From positions 1 through 37,245 of the forward strand of contig JACRIO010000294.1 in assembly GCA_016220035.1 (NCBI GenBank): 37,245 nucleotides of DNA, written 5' to 3'. Position numbers and translations under genes: made by a program. Every line of letters starts with the position of its first letter. The stretch's first letter is position 1. The DNA comes from Planctomycetota bacterium (lineage in GTDB: Bacteria; Planctomycetota; UBA1135; GCA-002686595). Under the pieces are notes generated by a model that searched no databases, was not told the origin of the DNA, and worked only from the letters and a program-made list of their open reading frames with translations. Below are positions 21,657 to 29,114 of the stretch, piece after piece.

Positions 21657-22727
21657 TCAAGGCGTCCAGCTCACCGCCACGCCGTTCGTGCGGTTCGAGG
21701 TCGCGGGCGGGCAGAAGCTCGCCGACGCGTTGCGGTAGAAGCACTGGTAGTAGTAGGTGCCGCCCGCCGCCGGGATGGCTCCGCGGACGCTGATCGGCGT
21801 GTCACCCGCCTGCGGGTAGGCGCTCCCCCCCGCGGTCAGGGGCTTCGTACCCAAACGCACGATCGAGCCGCCCACGCAGCCGATCCCGTCGTCGACCACC
21901 ACGGGGGTTCCCTGCGCGCTGCCTTGGAAGAACACGCAGCTCGCGCCGGTCATCCCGCTCGCCCACAGCTTCGCGCTGTCGCTCGCGACGCTCGCCGTGC
22001 CCGTCGCTGACAGACTCCCGCCGACGCCCGACGAATTCAGGCAGCCGCTGTTCGATCCGACCGGGCTGGCGTTGCCGCACGGGCACGGGAGCGCGCTTCC
22101 ATCGCCGAGGCAGAAGGCACTGCCGAGCGGAAAGCCGTCCGCGGTCGCGAGCCCCATCGCGCGGTTGTCGCTGAGGTTGAAGTACATGTGCAGCCCGCGC
22201 TGCCACCAGAATGTGCCGCTCGTGCCGTTCGGACTCGACGCCCAGTTCCAGTAGGCGAATGCGATCGGCTGCTGCCCGATGACCGTCAGGAAGTAGCGCG
22301 TGTTCGCCTGGAACGTGACCGGCGTCGCGAGCGTGACGTCGAATTGGTACATGCTCCCGCCGACCGAGACCTGCGAGACCACGGGGAAGACCTGTTGGTA
22401 GATCGGTGGGCCGAAGAGGTCGGGCTGCACGCAGACGCAGTTCGGATCCTGGTTGATGAACGAGATCTCGAACCCGAGCCCGGGCGATGCTTCCCCCCAC
22501 CACCGCACGCGCGTGATCGTCGTCGTCTGCGCGAACGTGAAGTTCTCCCACGCGATGGCGTCGGAATCGAGGTCGTTTTGCCCCGTGGGGTCGATCCACA
22601 TCTGCGACGGGCGCAGGATCCCGCCGCTCGGAGCCATGGGTTGGAGGTAGGCGCCGTTCTGCGCGGCGGCGAAGGTGGCGAGGAATCCGAAGACGGTGAA
22701 ACGGAGGATCGAAACCGGCTGGATCAT
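21657..22727 (-). CDS. Secreted protein with CPCGN-type C-terminal region
   Basis: 356 residues with a signal peptide ('RFTVFGFLATFAAAQ', cleavage near residue 22). The N-terminal part (about 25-210, with 'RVRWWGEASPGLGFEISFIN') looks like a beta-sandwich. It is followed by a Cys-rich hinge 'CLGDGSALPCPCGN' and 'NSGCLNSSGVGGSLSATGTA', then a beta-rich C-terminus ending 'FCPPATSNRTNGVAVSW'. The hinge-plus-tail is, from my recollection, a large paralogous group of exported proteins in certain planctomycete genomes; its function is not known to me. It supports the taxonomic call. The start ATG 22727 is at the signal peptide; the frame extends upstream without meaning. It stands alone, with hairpins on its 3' side. 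Confidence 0.8.
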   Translation of the reverse strand: MIQPVSILRFTVFGFLATFAAAQNGAYLQPMAPSGGILRPSQMWIDPTGQNDLDSDAIAWENFTFAQTTTITRVRWWGEASPGLGFEISFINQDPNCVCVQPDLFGPPIYQQVFPVVSQVSVGGSMYQFDVTLATPVTFQANTRYFLTVIGQQPIAFAYWNWASSPNGTSGTFWWQRGLHMYFNLSDNRAMGLATADGFPLGSAFCLGDGSALPCPCGNASPVGSNSGCLNSSGVGGSLSATGTASVASDSAKLWASGMTGASCVFFQGSAQGTPVVVDDGIGCVGGSIVRLGTKPLTAGGSAYPQAGDTPISVRGAIPAAGGTYYYQCFYRNASASFCPPATSNRTNGVAVSWTP

Positions 22728-23064
22728 GGCGGTGGGTTCCCAGTGACGTGAAGCTCGTGGCCGTTGGAGTGCGCGTCGTACCGAGGCGATCGCTCGCGGT
22801 GAGGAGCACGAATGAGCTCGGTCGGAGCTTCGCGCTCGAGCTGCTCGTGCTCGCCGCATCGCGATGCGCCGCTGCTCGAGCTCGTCTCGAGTGCCCGTCG
22901 ACCGCGTTCGGTGCGCCTTTTCCAGCGTAGAGGCCCCTGGGGCGTGAGGCGGATGACAGCTGTTTCAGGATCGTCCGCGGTCCACGACGCCGCGTTCATC
23001 CAAGCACGCTCGGCTGCGCACTGGTTCGCAGGGCGTGGCCCTGCTTGGGCCGCGGCCGCAGGCG
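22728..23064. other. Non-coding stretch between two minus-strand genes
   Basis: Several open frames cross it on both strands, but none has recognisable content. It contains a GCCCC-T-GGGGC palindrome at 22933-22943 and the GGCCC/GGGCC hairpin at 23037-23051. It should include the promoter of the secreted-protein gene starting at 22727; no clear promoter motif was found. Confidence 0.6.
23037..23051 (-). terminator. Hairpin after the small membrane-protein gene
   Basis: GGCCC (23037-23041) and GGGCC (23047-23051) form a short perfect stem with a TGCTT loop, 13 bases past the stop at 23065. Short and without a T-run, so only a possible terminator. Confidence 0.35.
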
Positions 23065-23520
23065 TCAGTGGCTCTCGCGCAGGAGCGCTTCCATGCGCTC
23101 CCGACTCGGCATTTGGAAGAGAATGCAGAGCATCGCGATCACCGGCGCGGCGAGCAGGAACCACGATCCACCAATCAACACGACGACGGTCCCGAGCAAT
23201 CCCGGACCTTCCGCGAGCGCCGCGCCGAGGAGCGTCAGTCGTTGGAGCTCGATCGGCACGAGCTCCTGACGGACGAGCGCGAGCGCGGACTCCCGCTTCG
23301 CACGCGCCGCCGCCAGCATCGACCGCCGCACCATGAAGTAGACGCCGCCCATCCCCGCGAACAAGACGAGCACCACGAGCGCGAGCAGGTCGACGGGTGC
23401 GCCGCTCCCGACGCCGCCAATGGACGTGCGCACGAACACCGCCACGGCGGTGAACGAAAGCAAGCCTGCGATCAGTGCCCCGAGGATGACTTGAAGGGTG
23501 CGGATGGGTGTCGGCTTCAC
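23065..23520 (-). CDS. Small integral membrane protein
   Basis: 151 residues from GTG 23520. Four hydrophobic segments are visible, near residues 9-30 ('VILGALIAGLLSFTAVAVFV'), 43-62 ('LLALVVLVLFAGMGGVYFMV'), and two close ones near 108-138 ('LLGTVVVLIGGSWFLLAAPV' and 'IAMLCILF'). A basic cytoplasmic-type loop with 'RRSMLAAARAKRESA' separates the pairs. No family is recognised with certainty. The frame is open upstream to 23670, but that part is Arg/Gly rich and would run across the promoter region of the divergent gene at 23648, so the GTG just before 'KPTPIRTL' is preferred. Confidence 0.65.
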   Translation of the reverse strand: MKPTPIRTLQVILGALIAGLLSFTAVAVFVRTSIGGVGSGAPVDLLALVVLVLFAGMGGVYFMVRRSMLAAARAKRESALALVRQELVPIELQRLTLLGAALAEGPGLLGTVVVLIGGSWFLLAAPVIAMLCILFQMPSRERMEALLRESH

Positions 23521-23647
23521 GCACGCGAGGATAGCGCGCGCGCGCTCCTCCAGCGCAACCCCCCGTTCGCTGGCCCGCTCCGTCCTTGGTTCGCTACTCT
23601 CTCCGCGGCATCCGCACCGCCATCCGCCGCCACTTACTGGAGCCCGC

Positions 23648-24247
23648 ATGGGAACTCGTGATCCGCGCATCGACGCCTACATCGAGAAGGCCGCTCCCTT
23701 CGCCCGTCCGATCCTGGTGCATCTGCGCGCCGTCGTGCATTCCGCCTGTCCGAAGGTCGTCGAGACCGTGAAGTGGGGCAGCCCTTCGTTCGAGCACGCG
23801 GGTCTCCTCTGCGGCATGGCCGCCTTCAAGCAGCACTGCGCGTTCGGCTTTTGGAAGCACGACCTCGTCGTCGAAGGCGACACGAAGGCGAAGGAGGCGA
23901 TGGGGAGCTTCGGCCGGATCACGAGCGTGAAGGACCTCCCGTCGAAGGCGACGCTGGCGCGCTACGTGAAGAAGGCGATGCAGTTGAACGCGGACGGCGT
24001 CAAGGTCGTGCGCAAGAAGACGGTGCCGCGGCGGCCGATCCCGGTGCACCCCGAGTTCGCGGCGGCCCTCGCGAGGAACAAGAAGGCGAGCGCGACACTC
24101 GCCGGCTTCAGTCCGAGCCAGCAGCGCGATTACCTCGAGTGGATCGCGACCGCGAAGCAGGACGCGACGCGCGCGCGCCGTATCGAGACCGCCGTGGAGT
24201 GGCTGGCGCAGGGCAAGCCGCGCAACTGGAAGTACATGGATTGCTGA
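23648..24247 (+). CDS. DUF1801 / OmdA-type (YdeI-like) protein
   Basis: 199 residues. The N-terminal two thirds match the DUF1801 fold: 'PKVVETVKWGSPSFEHAGLL' then 'GMAAFKQHCAFGFWKHDLVV', including the conserved Trp-Gly and Phe-Lys-His-type residues. The C-terminal third ('VHPEFAAALARNKKASATLA', then 'FSPSQQRDYLEWIATAKQDA', 'TRARRIETAVEWLAQGK') is the bacteriocin-protection YdeI/OmpD-associated helical domain. Members are small soluble proteins linked in some bacteria to peptide or stress resistance; the molecular role is unsettled. ATG 23648 gives the typical family start; the longer frame upstream is low-complexity. A hairpin at 24270-24292 lies downstream. Confidence 0.85.
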   Translation: MGTRDPRIDAYIEKAAPFARPILVHLRAVVHSACPKVVETVKWGSPSFEHAGLLCGMAAFKQHCAFGFWKHDLVVEGDTKAKEAMGSFGRITSVKDLPSKATLARYVKKAMQLNADGVKVVRKKTVPRRPIPVHPEFAAALARNKKASATLAGFSPSQQRDYLEWIATAKQDATRARRIETAVEWLAQGKPRNWKYMDC

Positions 24248-24723
24248 GCGGGCGCGGCGCCGAGGTCGCATTCTCGGGAGGACGCCGAGAATCCATGGCG
24301 ATGAGGAGGCCCGGATTCGCGCCGCGGAAGTACGCTGACCGCGCTCTCGCCCCTTTCTCGCCGCGGGCTCGGCGTCCTTCGAGTGCGTTGCCTGCTCCGC
24401 TAGGAGTGCCGCGAACTCCGCGGCGTCCTCCGCGGCGTGGCGAGCGATCCAGTCCGCGAAGGGCGCGTGCGCCGGATTGCGCGGAGGGTCGGGGGGCATC
24501 AGCGTCTTCTCCCGTGGGCGGAGGGAGACCGGGAAGCACGGAGCGCGAGCCGCATGTGCTCATGCTGCGGGCGTTCCGGGCCGCCTGTCAACGCGCGTCC
24601 CGCCGGGCGACGTGCGGTGCCGCCCGGAAGCTCGACTTCGATTGAAGAACGGGCACACGGGCCTCCGATGACTCCCGCGGCGCGACCATCGTTCGAGCGT
24701 GGCAGCTCGCGGCGCCAGGGGAC
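24248..24723. other. Region without a convincing gene
   Basis: Apart from the hairpin at 24270-24292 I see no supported feature. A minus-strand frame starting at 24499 ('MPPDPPRNPAHAPFADWIAR', 'HAAEDAAEFAALLAEQATHS') looks protein-like for about 50 codons, then becomes Arg-rich and runs antisense to the DUF1801/OmdA gene. It could be the broken 5' end of a lost gene, but it is not strong enough to annotate. Confidence 0.5.
24270..24292 (+). terminator. Hairpin after the DUF1801/OmdA gene
   Basis: ATTCTCGG (24270-24277) and CCGAGAAT (24285-24292) form a perfect 8-pair stem with a 7-base loop, 22 bases after the stop codon. No T-run follows. Confidence 0.5.
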
Positions 24724-25143
24724 ATGCAGGGAATTCATCGCGTTCGTGCGCTCGTCGTGGCGCTGGGTTGTGTCGTGGGCCCGGGCTGCGTTTCCATGCC
24801 CGATCCGGTGCACGATCTCGCGCCGCGCGCGGAAATGCGCTGGCAGGCCGGCAACGAGCTCGACGGAAACGTGCAGAGCGCCTACGAGCACGGTGAGTTG
24901 CTCGTGTGGGGCACGGTCGAGGCACCGCATCTGCGCCGTGGGCAGGTGATCGGTCACGTGGAAGTCGCCATCCTCGACGGCGAGGGTCGTGAGTGGCGCT
25001 CGGCGCGAGCGAACTACCGCGAACCAGTCGCTTCCGATCCGGCCGCGGCCGCGGCGATCTACTGCGTGCGCATCGCGGAGGAACCGCCCGCGGGCTGGCG
25101 CGTCGTCGTCACGCACCATCCGCGCGTCTTCGAAGCGCGCTGA
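24724..25143 (+). CDS. Small probable lipoprotein, unknown function
   Basis: 139 residues. The N-terminus 'MQGIHRVRALVVALGCVVGP' followed by 'GCVSMPDP' is a signal peptide with Cys22 in a lipobox-like setting (G-P-G-C, not the classic L-A-G-C), so lipid attachment is likely but not certain. The mature part is a short beta-rich domain ('GELLVWGTVEAPHLRRGQVI', 'GHVEVAILDGEGREWRSARA', 'AAIYCVRIAEEPPAGWRVVV'). No family is recognised. It converges with the sulfatase-family gene; their stops are seven bases apart. Confidence 0.65.
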   Translation: MQGIHRVRALVVALGCVVGPGCVSMPDPVHDLAPRAEMRWQAGNELDGNVQSAYEHGELLVWGTVEAPHLRRGQVIGHVEVAILDGEGREWRSARANYREPVASDPAAAAAIYCVRIAEEPPAGWRVVVTHHPRVFEAR

Positions 25144-25149
25144 GCGCTG

Positions 25150-26652
25150 CTAGTCGCAGATCACGCGCGGGTCGGGCGGCGGACGTATCGGGCCGTCGCT
25201 GTCTCCCACCCCGACGTAGCCACCTCCGTGCAGTCCTTGATGGATCTTCGGCGGCTTCGGCCAGTTCCACGTGTGCTGCGTCGGATGCGCGTCGATCGCG
25301 GCTTGCAGCACGCGCGACAATCGCGCGACTTCCGCGGGACGTGCCGAGAGCAAGTCCACACGCTCGTCGGGGTCGTGCACGAGATCGAAGAGCCCGCCTC
25401 GAACGCCGTCCTCTGGCGCGCGGTACGAGCATGTCGGCAGCACGAGCTTCAACCCGCTCGAGCGTTCGCGCACCGTCGCGACGTGCGGCATGAACGCGAA
25501 GGTGTGCTCGCGCCAATCGCTCGGGCCCTCCTTCTTGCCGCCGAAGAGGCGCGTGAGGTCGCGACCGTCGAGCACGCTCTTCCCGTTCGCGTCCTTCGGC
25601 GGCGCGAGGCCCGCGAGCGCGCACAGCGTCGGGAAAAGGTCGACGTTCTCGACGGGTGCTGTGAAGCGCTCGCCCTTCGGCACGCCGCGGCCGAAGAGCA
25701 CGAACGGCGTCCGGATCGCTTCCTCGTACACGTGGTGCGCGTGCCCCGCGAAGAAGAACCCGTTCGGCGGCAGCGTCGCGAGCTTCTCGTCTCCGGCCTT
25801 GTTCACGTGCTCCCACAGACCCTCGCCATGGTCGGACACGATCGCGACCACGGCATCGTCGAGCAGACCGCGCTTCTCCAGCTCTTCGAGGAGCGTTCCG
25901 AGCGCCTGATCCGTGAAGCGCACTTCCTGGTCGTAGAGACCGCGCTGGTGCCGCAGCCCGACGAGCTCGTTCGCCCAACCCGGATCGTTCGCCGGCGCGG
26001 GCGCTCCGCGGCGCACGATCTCCTCTGACTGCCAACCCTCGGGCTTCACGGGTTCGGTTTCATCCGTCGGGAGTTGCGCGTCGAACTCGTGGTGCTCCAG
26101 AAACGGAAAATGCGGATCGAAGGGCTGGAGGTAGAGGAAGACGGGCGCGTCCTTCTTGCGCGCGCGCAGCGCATCGAGCTTCGGGAGCAGGTCCTTCACG
26201 AGCACGTCGCACGGCTTGTCGACCTCGTCGTCGAGGTTCGAGCTGTCGTAGTCGTCGAAGCCGCGCGCGTACTCCATCTCCGCCGAGAGCAGGTCGTTCG
26301 CCGACGCGCCGATCGTCGCGTAGCCCGCGCGTTGGAAGTGTTCGGCGAGGAGCACGTGCCGCCGGTCGGGCCAGTTGCGATTCTGCGTCAGGTAACGCCC
26401 CGCGAGCATCGACGGCATCGACTGCAGCGTCCACGGTGCCTGGGACACGCACTCCTCGAACAGCACACCTTCCTTCGCGAGTTCGTCGAGCTCGGGGCTC
26501 GTGGCGCGCGGGTAGCCGTAGCAACCGAGGCGATCCGAGCGCAGCGTGTCGACGACGATCAGGATCACGTTCGGTTTCGTCTCGCCCCCGCACGACGGAA
26601 GCCCGAGGACGGAGGACCAAGTGAGCAGGAGGACGCAGATCGTGGGCCGCAT
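25150..26652 (-). CDS. Sulfatase-family lipoprotein with Thr at the catalytic position
   Basis: 500 residues. The signal peptide ends in 'LGLPSC', a lipobox with Cys21. The alkaline-phosphatase/sulfatase core has the metal-binding 'VVDTLRSDRLGCYGYPR' (Asp35), 'FDPHFPF', 'VSDHGEGLWEHVNKAG' and 'AGHAHHVYEEAIRTPFVLFG'. In sulfatases the sequence C/S-x-P-S-R carries the residue converted to formylglycine; here it reads T75-L-Q-S-M, so neither Cys nor Ser is present and the Pro and Arg are also changed. A hydrolase or transferase using Thr directly, as in alkaline-phosphatase-superfamily phosphotransferases, is therefore more likely than a sulfatase. ATG 26652 starts the signal peptide. It is about half identical by eye to the gene at 27524-29035, and probably faces the periplasm. 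Confidence 0.9.
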   Translation of the reverse strand: MRPTICVLLLTWSSVLGLPSCGGETKPNVILIVVDTLRSDRLGCYGYPRATSPELDELAKEGVLFEECVSQAPWTLQSMPSMLAGRYLTQNRNWPDRRHVLLAEHFQRAGYATIGASANDLLSAEMEYARGFDDYDSSNLDDEVDKPCDVLVKDLLPKLDALRARKKDAPVFLYLQPFDPHFPFLEHHEFDAQLPTDETEPVKPEGWQSEEIVRRGAPAPANDPGWANELVGLRHQRGLYDQEVRFTDQALGTLLEELEKRGLLDDAVVAIVSDHGEGLWEHVNKAGDEKLATLPPNGFFFAGHAHHVYEEAIRTPFVLFGRGVPKGERFTAPVENVDLFPTLCALAGLAPPKDANGKSVLDGRDLTRLFGGKKEGPSDWREHTFAFMPHVATVRERSSGLKLVLPTCSYRAPEDGVRGGLFDLVHDPDERVDLLSARPAEVARLSRVLQAAIDAHPTQHTWNWPKPPKIHQGLHGGGYVGVGDSDGPIRPPPDPRVICD

Positions 26653-26681
26653 GGGGGGCGTGAGCTTACGTGACACTCGAA

Positions 26682-26735
26682 TCAGCACTGGTGGATTGCA
26701 TGCTCGAGAAGCACCTTCGGCCAATTCCACGTTGA
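26682..26735 (-). pseudogene. Possible remnant of a sulfatase-family 3' end
   Basis: The minus strand can be read as '...STWNWPKVLLEHAIHQC' and stop. 'TWNWPK' is the same as in the C-terminus of the sulfatase-family protein at 25150, and the underlying 18 bases (26715-26732 against 25255-25272) differ at only one position. The matching part is short and the rest has diverged or is unrelated, so this is a tentative call of a decayed third copy lying between two intact paralogues. Confidence 0.3.
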
Positions 26736-26895
26736 TCCCGCGGGCTTCTTCGCGGCGCGCGGGCCGAATCGGAGAACCGCGTGGTTCCCTCGTCTCCTTT
26801 CTCGGAACGCGGCCTTCGCCCAGGCGACGACGGCCCCTCGATCGAGCAAGCTAGAGAGTGGACGGAGCAGGCCGCTTCGTCCTTTTCCCCAAACC

Positions 26896-26901
26896 AAGGA
26901 G
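26896..26901 (+). promoter_or_regulatory. Strong ribosome-binding site of the 26908 gene
   Basis: AAGGAG six bases before ATG 26908 is the best Shine-Dalgarno sequence I see in the window. It fixes the ATG as start rather than the in-frame TTG at 26902. Confidence 0.8.
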
Positions 26902-26907
26902 TTGAAG

Positions 26908-27456
26908 ATGTTTGCTCGCCGAGGATTCGCCCTCGCGGCCGGGCTTTGCGCCCTCGCCGCCGTCACCACCGCGTTCACGTTCCAGCAGCTCTCGCTCGTG
27001 CAGGACAATCAGAACCTGCTGCGCACGCGCCTCGAAGGACAGTGGACGCTCAACACCGCGATGACCCGCCACCTCCAGCCGGAGTTGGGGACCACCGCAC
27101 CGCAGACGCTCGGGTTCACGAACGACCCGAAGGTCATGGAGCGCCTCGTCGCGCAGAAAGACCGCCTCGCCGGCATGCACCTCTTCCAGTCGGGCATGCT
27201 GACGATGGACGGCAAGACCTATCCCTACGTCGTCACCGACGAGCACGGCAACGCGACGTTGATCTACTTCCAGACGCGCAGCAGCGAAATCGGCGCCGCG
27301 ACGTCCGTGTCGCTCGCGCTCGGCGTCGGCCGTCCGAAGACGCAGGACCTCCTCTTCTACGGCGGTGCTGCCGACGGTACGACCGGCGCATCGGCGTACC
27401 AGCGCTCGGACGCGACCGTGGTCGCCACCCCGGCATCGGGTCCCGTGCTGAAATAG
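26908..27456 (+). CDS. Short exported or membrane-anchored protein, unknown function
   Basis: 182 residues. The N-terminus 'MFARRGFALAAGLCALAAVT' is a signal peptide or signal anchor. The following 'FQQLSLVQDNQNLLRTRLEG' is helical, then comes a compact mixed domain with 'QWTLNTAMTRHLQPELGT', 'MTMDGKTYPYVVT'-type strands (here 'LTMDGKTYPYVVTDEHGNAT') and a Gly/Ala-rich C-terminus. No family is recognised. The excellent ribosome site suggests strong translation. It sits on the opposite strand between the two sulfatase-family genes and converges with the second one, with a large hairpin between the stops. Confidence 0.75.
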   Translation: MFARRGFALAAGLCALAAVTTAFTFQQLSLVQDNQNLLRTRLEGQWTLNTAMTRHLQPELGTTAPQTLGFTNDPKVMERLVAQKDRLAGMHLFQSGMLTMDGKTYPYVVTDEHGNATLIYFQTRSSEIGAATSVSLALGVGRPKTQDLLFYGGAADGTTGASAYQRSDATVVATPASGPVLK

Positions 27457-27482
27457 CGCGCGAAGCTTCGCGTCGCGATGGA

Positions 27483-27519
27483 ACGGCCTCGGCGTGCGCA
27501 ACGTGCGCTCCGAGGCCGT
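27483..27519. terminator. Bidirectional hairpin between convergent genes
   Basis: ACGGCCTCGG (27483-27492) is the exact inverse of CCGAGGCCGT (27510-27519), with a 17-base loop. It lies between the stops at 27456 and 27524 and could serve both transcripts. A smaller palindrome GCGAAGCTTCGC lies just before it. Confidence 0.6.
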
Positions 27520-27523
27520 GATC

Positions 27524-29035
27524 TCATTCGGGACAGATCACGCTCGGATTCGGCCGCTCGCCCTCGCCCATGCCCACGTAGCCGAGCCCTTCGAGCTGAG
27601 CTCGCTCCGGCGGCTTCTTCAGGCCCCACGTCGTCACGTTGGGATGTTCGACGATATGCCTTTGCAAGAGCGCGAGGAGCCGTTCGACGTCCTTCGGGCG
27701 CGCATCGAGCAGGTTCACGCGTTCGTCCGGATCGCTCGGCAAATGGAAGAGCTCGCGCGGCGTGCCGAATTGCTCGACGTCGGTGAACGAGCATGTGGGG
27801 ACGACGAGCTTGAGCCCGCTCGAATGCTCGCGCACGGTCGCGACGTTGTACGCGAGGCTGAACGAATGGTCGCGCCAGCCGGGAACGCCCGTCTTCGGCG
27901 CATCGAACAACTTCGTGAGGTCGCGTCCCTGGAGCTGCGGACGTCCCTCCGTCCCCGTGGGCGGCGCGATGCGCGCGAGCGAGCACAGCGTGGGATAGAG
28001 ATCGACGTTCTCGACCGGGTCGGAGCGCACGCCGCGCGGCACGCCTTTCCCCCACAGGATCATCGGCGTGTGGATCGCTTCCTCGTACACGTGGTGGGCG
28101 TGGCCGGCGAAGAAGTAGCCGTCGGGGCCCTTCTTCGTGAGGTAGTCCTTCAGAAAAGCGCGCGAGCCCTTGTTCACGTGCTCCCACAGTCCTTCGCCGT
28201 GGTCCGACACGATCGCGACGACCGCATCGTCGAGCACGCCGAGCTCGTCCAGCTTCGCGAGGGTCTTCCCGAGCCACTCGTCGGTGAAACGCACCTCCTG
28301 CTCGTACTGACCGCGCAGGTGCGTGAGCGCGCGCACGTTGTCGCCCCAGTCGGGATCGTTCTCCGGTGCGGGCACGCCGCTCTTCGCGAGTACATCCTGC
28401 TGCCATCCGAGCGGCTGCACCGGCTGCGCGCCGTCGCACGGGAGCTGCGTGTCGTACTCGGAGTGCGGCTTGTAGGTGAAGTGCGGATCGAACGGCTGCA
28501 CGGAGAGGAAGAGCGGCTTCTTCGTCGCGAGCGCCTTCTCGACCGGCGGCCAGATCGCGTCGAAGAGCATGTCGAACGGCTTCCCATCGTTGTCGACCGG
28601 TCCGAACGACGCGTCGTAGTGGTCGTACCCGCGATCGAAATGGTGGTCCTTCGCGAGCAGCACGTTCGCGGAGACGCCGACCGTCGCGTAACCCGCCTTC
28701 TGGAAGCACTCGGCGAGCGGCACCTGCGCCGGCTCGGGCCACTCGCGGTGCTGCGACAGGTACCGGCCGGTGAGCATCGACGACATCGAGGGCAGCGTCC
28801 ACGGCGCCTGCGCGATGCAGTCCTCGAAACGCAGTCCGTCCTTCGCGAGCTCGTCGAGCTCCGGCGTGATCTTCCGCGGGTAGCCGTAGCAGCCCAGGCG
28901 ATCCGCGCGCAGCGTGTCGACCACGATCACGATGACGTTCGGGTGCTCGCTCCCGCCCGAGCAGCCGCAAGCGAAGAGGGCTGCGAGAGGGGCCGCCGCG
29001 ATCAGCAGGGCGGACAGTGTGGGTTCGGTGCGCAT
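27524..29035 (-). CDS. Sulfatase-family lipoprotein, paralogue with Thr at the catalytic position
   Basis: 503 residues. The signal peptide ends 'LAALFACGCSGG', giving a lipobox with Cys23 (or Cys25). The sulfatase/alkaline-phosphatase core has 'VVDTLRADRLGCYGYPR' (Asp40), 'FDPHFTY', 'VSDHGEGLWEHVNKGS' and 'AGHAHHVYEEAIHTPMILWG'. The formylglycine site reads T80-L-P-S-M, so the Pro-Ser part is kept but the modified Cys/Ser is a Thr and the Arg is Met. As in its paralogue at 25150, sulfatase activity by the usual mechanism is unlikely. ATG 29035 starts the leader; the longer upstream frame overlaps the region before the serine-hydrolase stop. Both paralogues end with a 'GYVG(V/M)G' tail, probably from a tandem duplication. 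Confidence 0.9.
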   Translation of the reverse strand: MRTEPTLSALLIAAAPLAALFACGCSGGSEHPNVIVIVVDTLRADRLGCYGYPRKITPELDELAKDGLRFEDCIAQAPWTLPSMSSMLTGRYLSQHREWPEPAQVPLAECFQKAGYATVGVSANVLLAKDHHFDRGYDHYDASFGPVDNDGKPFDMLFDAIWPPVEKALATKKPLFLSVQPFDPHFTYKPHSEYDTQLPCDGAQPVQPLGWQQDVLAKSGVPAPENDPDWGDNVRALTHLRGQYEQEVRFTDEWLGKTLAKLDELGVLDDAVVAIVSDHGEGLWEHVNKGSRAFLKDYLTKKGPDGYFFAGHAHHVYEEAIHTPMILWGKGVPRGVRSDPVENVDLYPTLCSLARIAPPTGTEGRPQLQGRDLTKLFDAPKTGVPGWRDHSFSLAYNVATVREHSSGLKLVVPTCSFTDVEQFGTPRELFHLPSDPDERVNLLDARPKDVERLLALLQRHIVEHPNVTTWGLKKPPERAQLEGLGYVGMGEGERPNPSVICPE

Positions 29036-29114
29036 CACGCGGAGTGTACGGCGCTGGAACCCGAGCGCGCGACCTCGGTTCCGCGCCGAAAGGACGCGGT
29101 CCGCGCGTCGATCC

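Noticed and set aside
24300-24499. Minus-strand frame beginning 'MPPDPPRNPAHAPFADWIAR'.
   Set aside because: It is protein-like for about 50 codons only, then loses character and overlaps the DUF1801/OmdA gene antisense. Too weak for a gene or pseudogene call.
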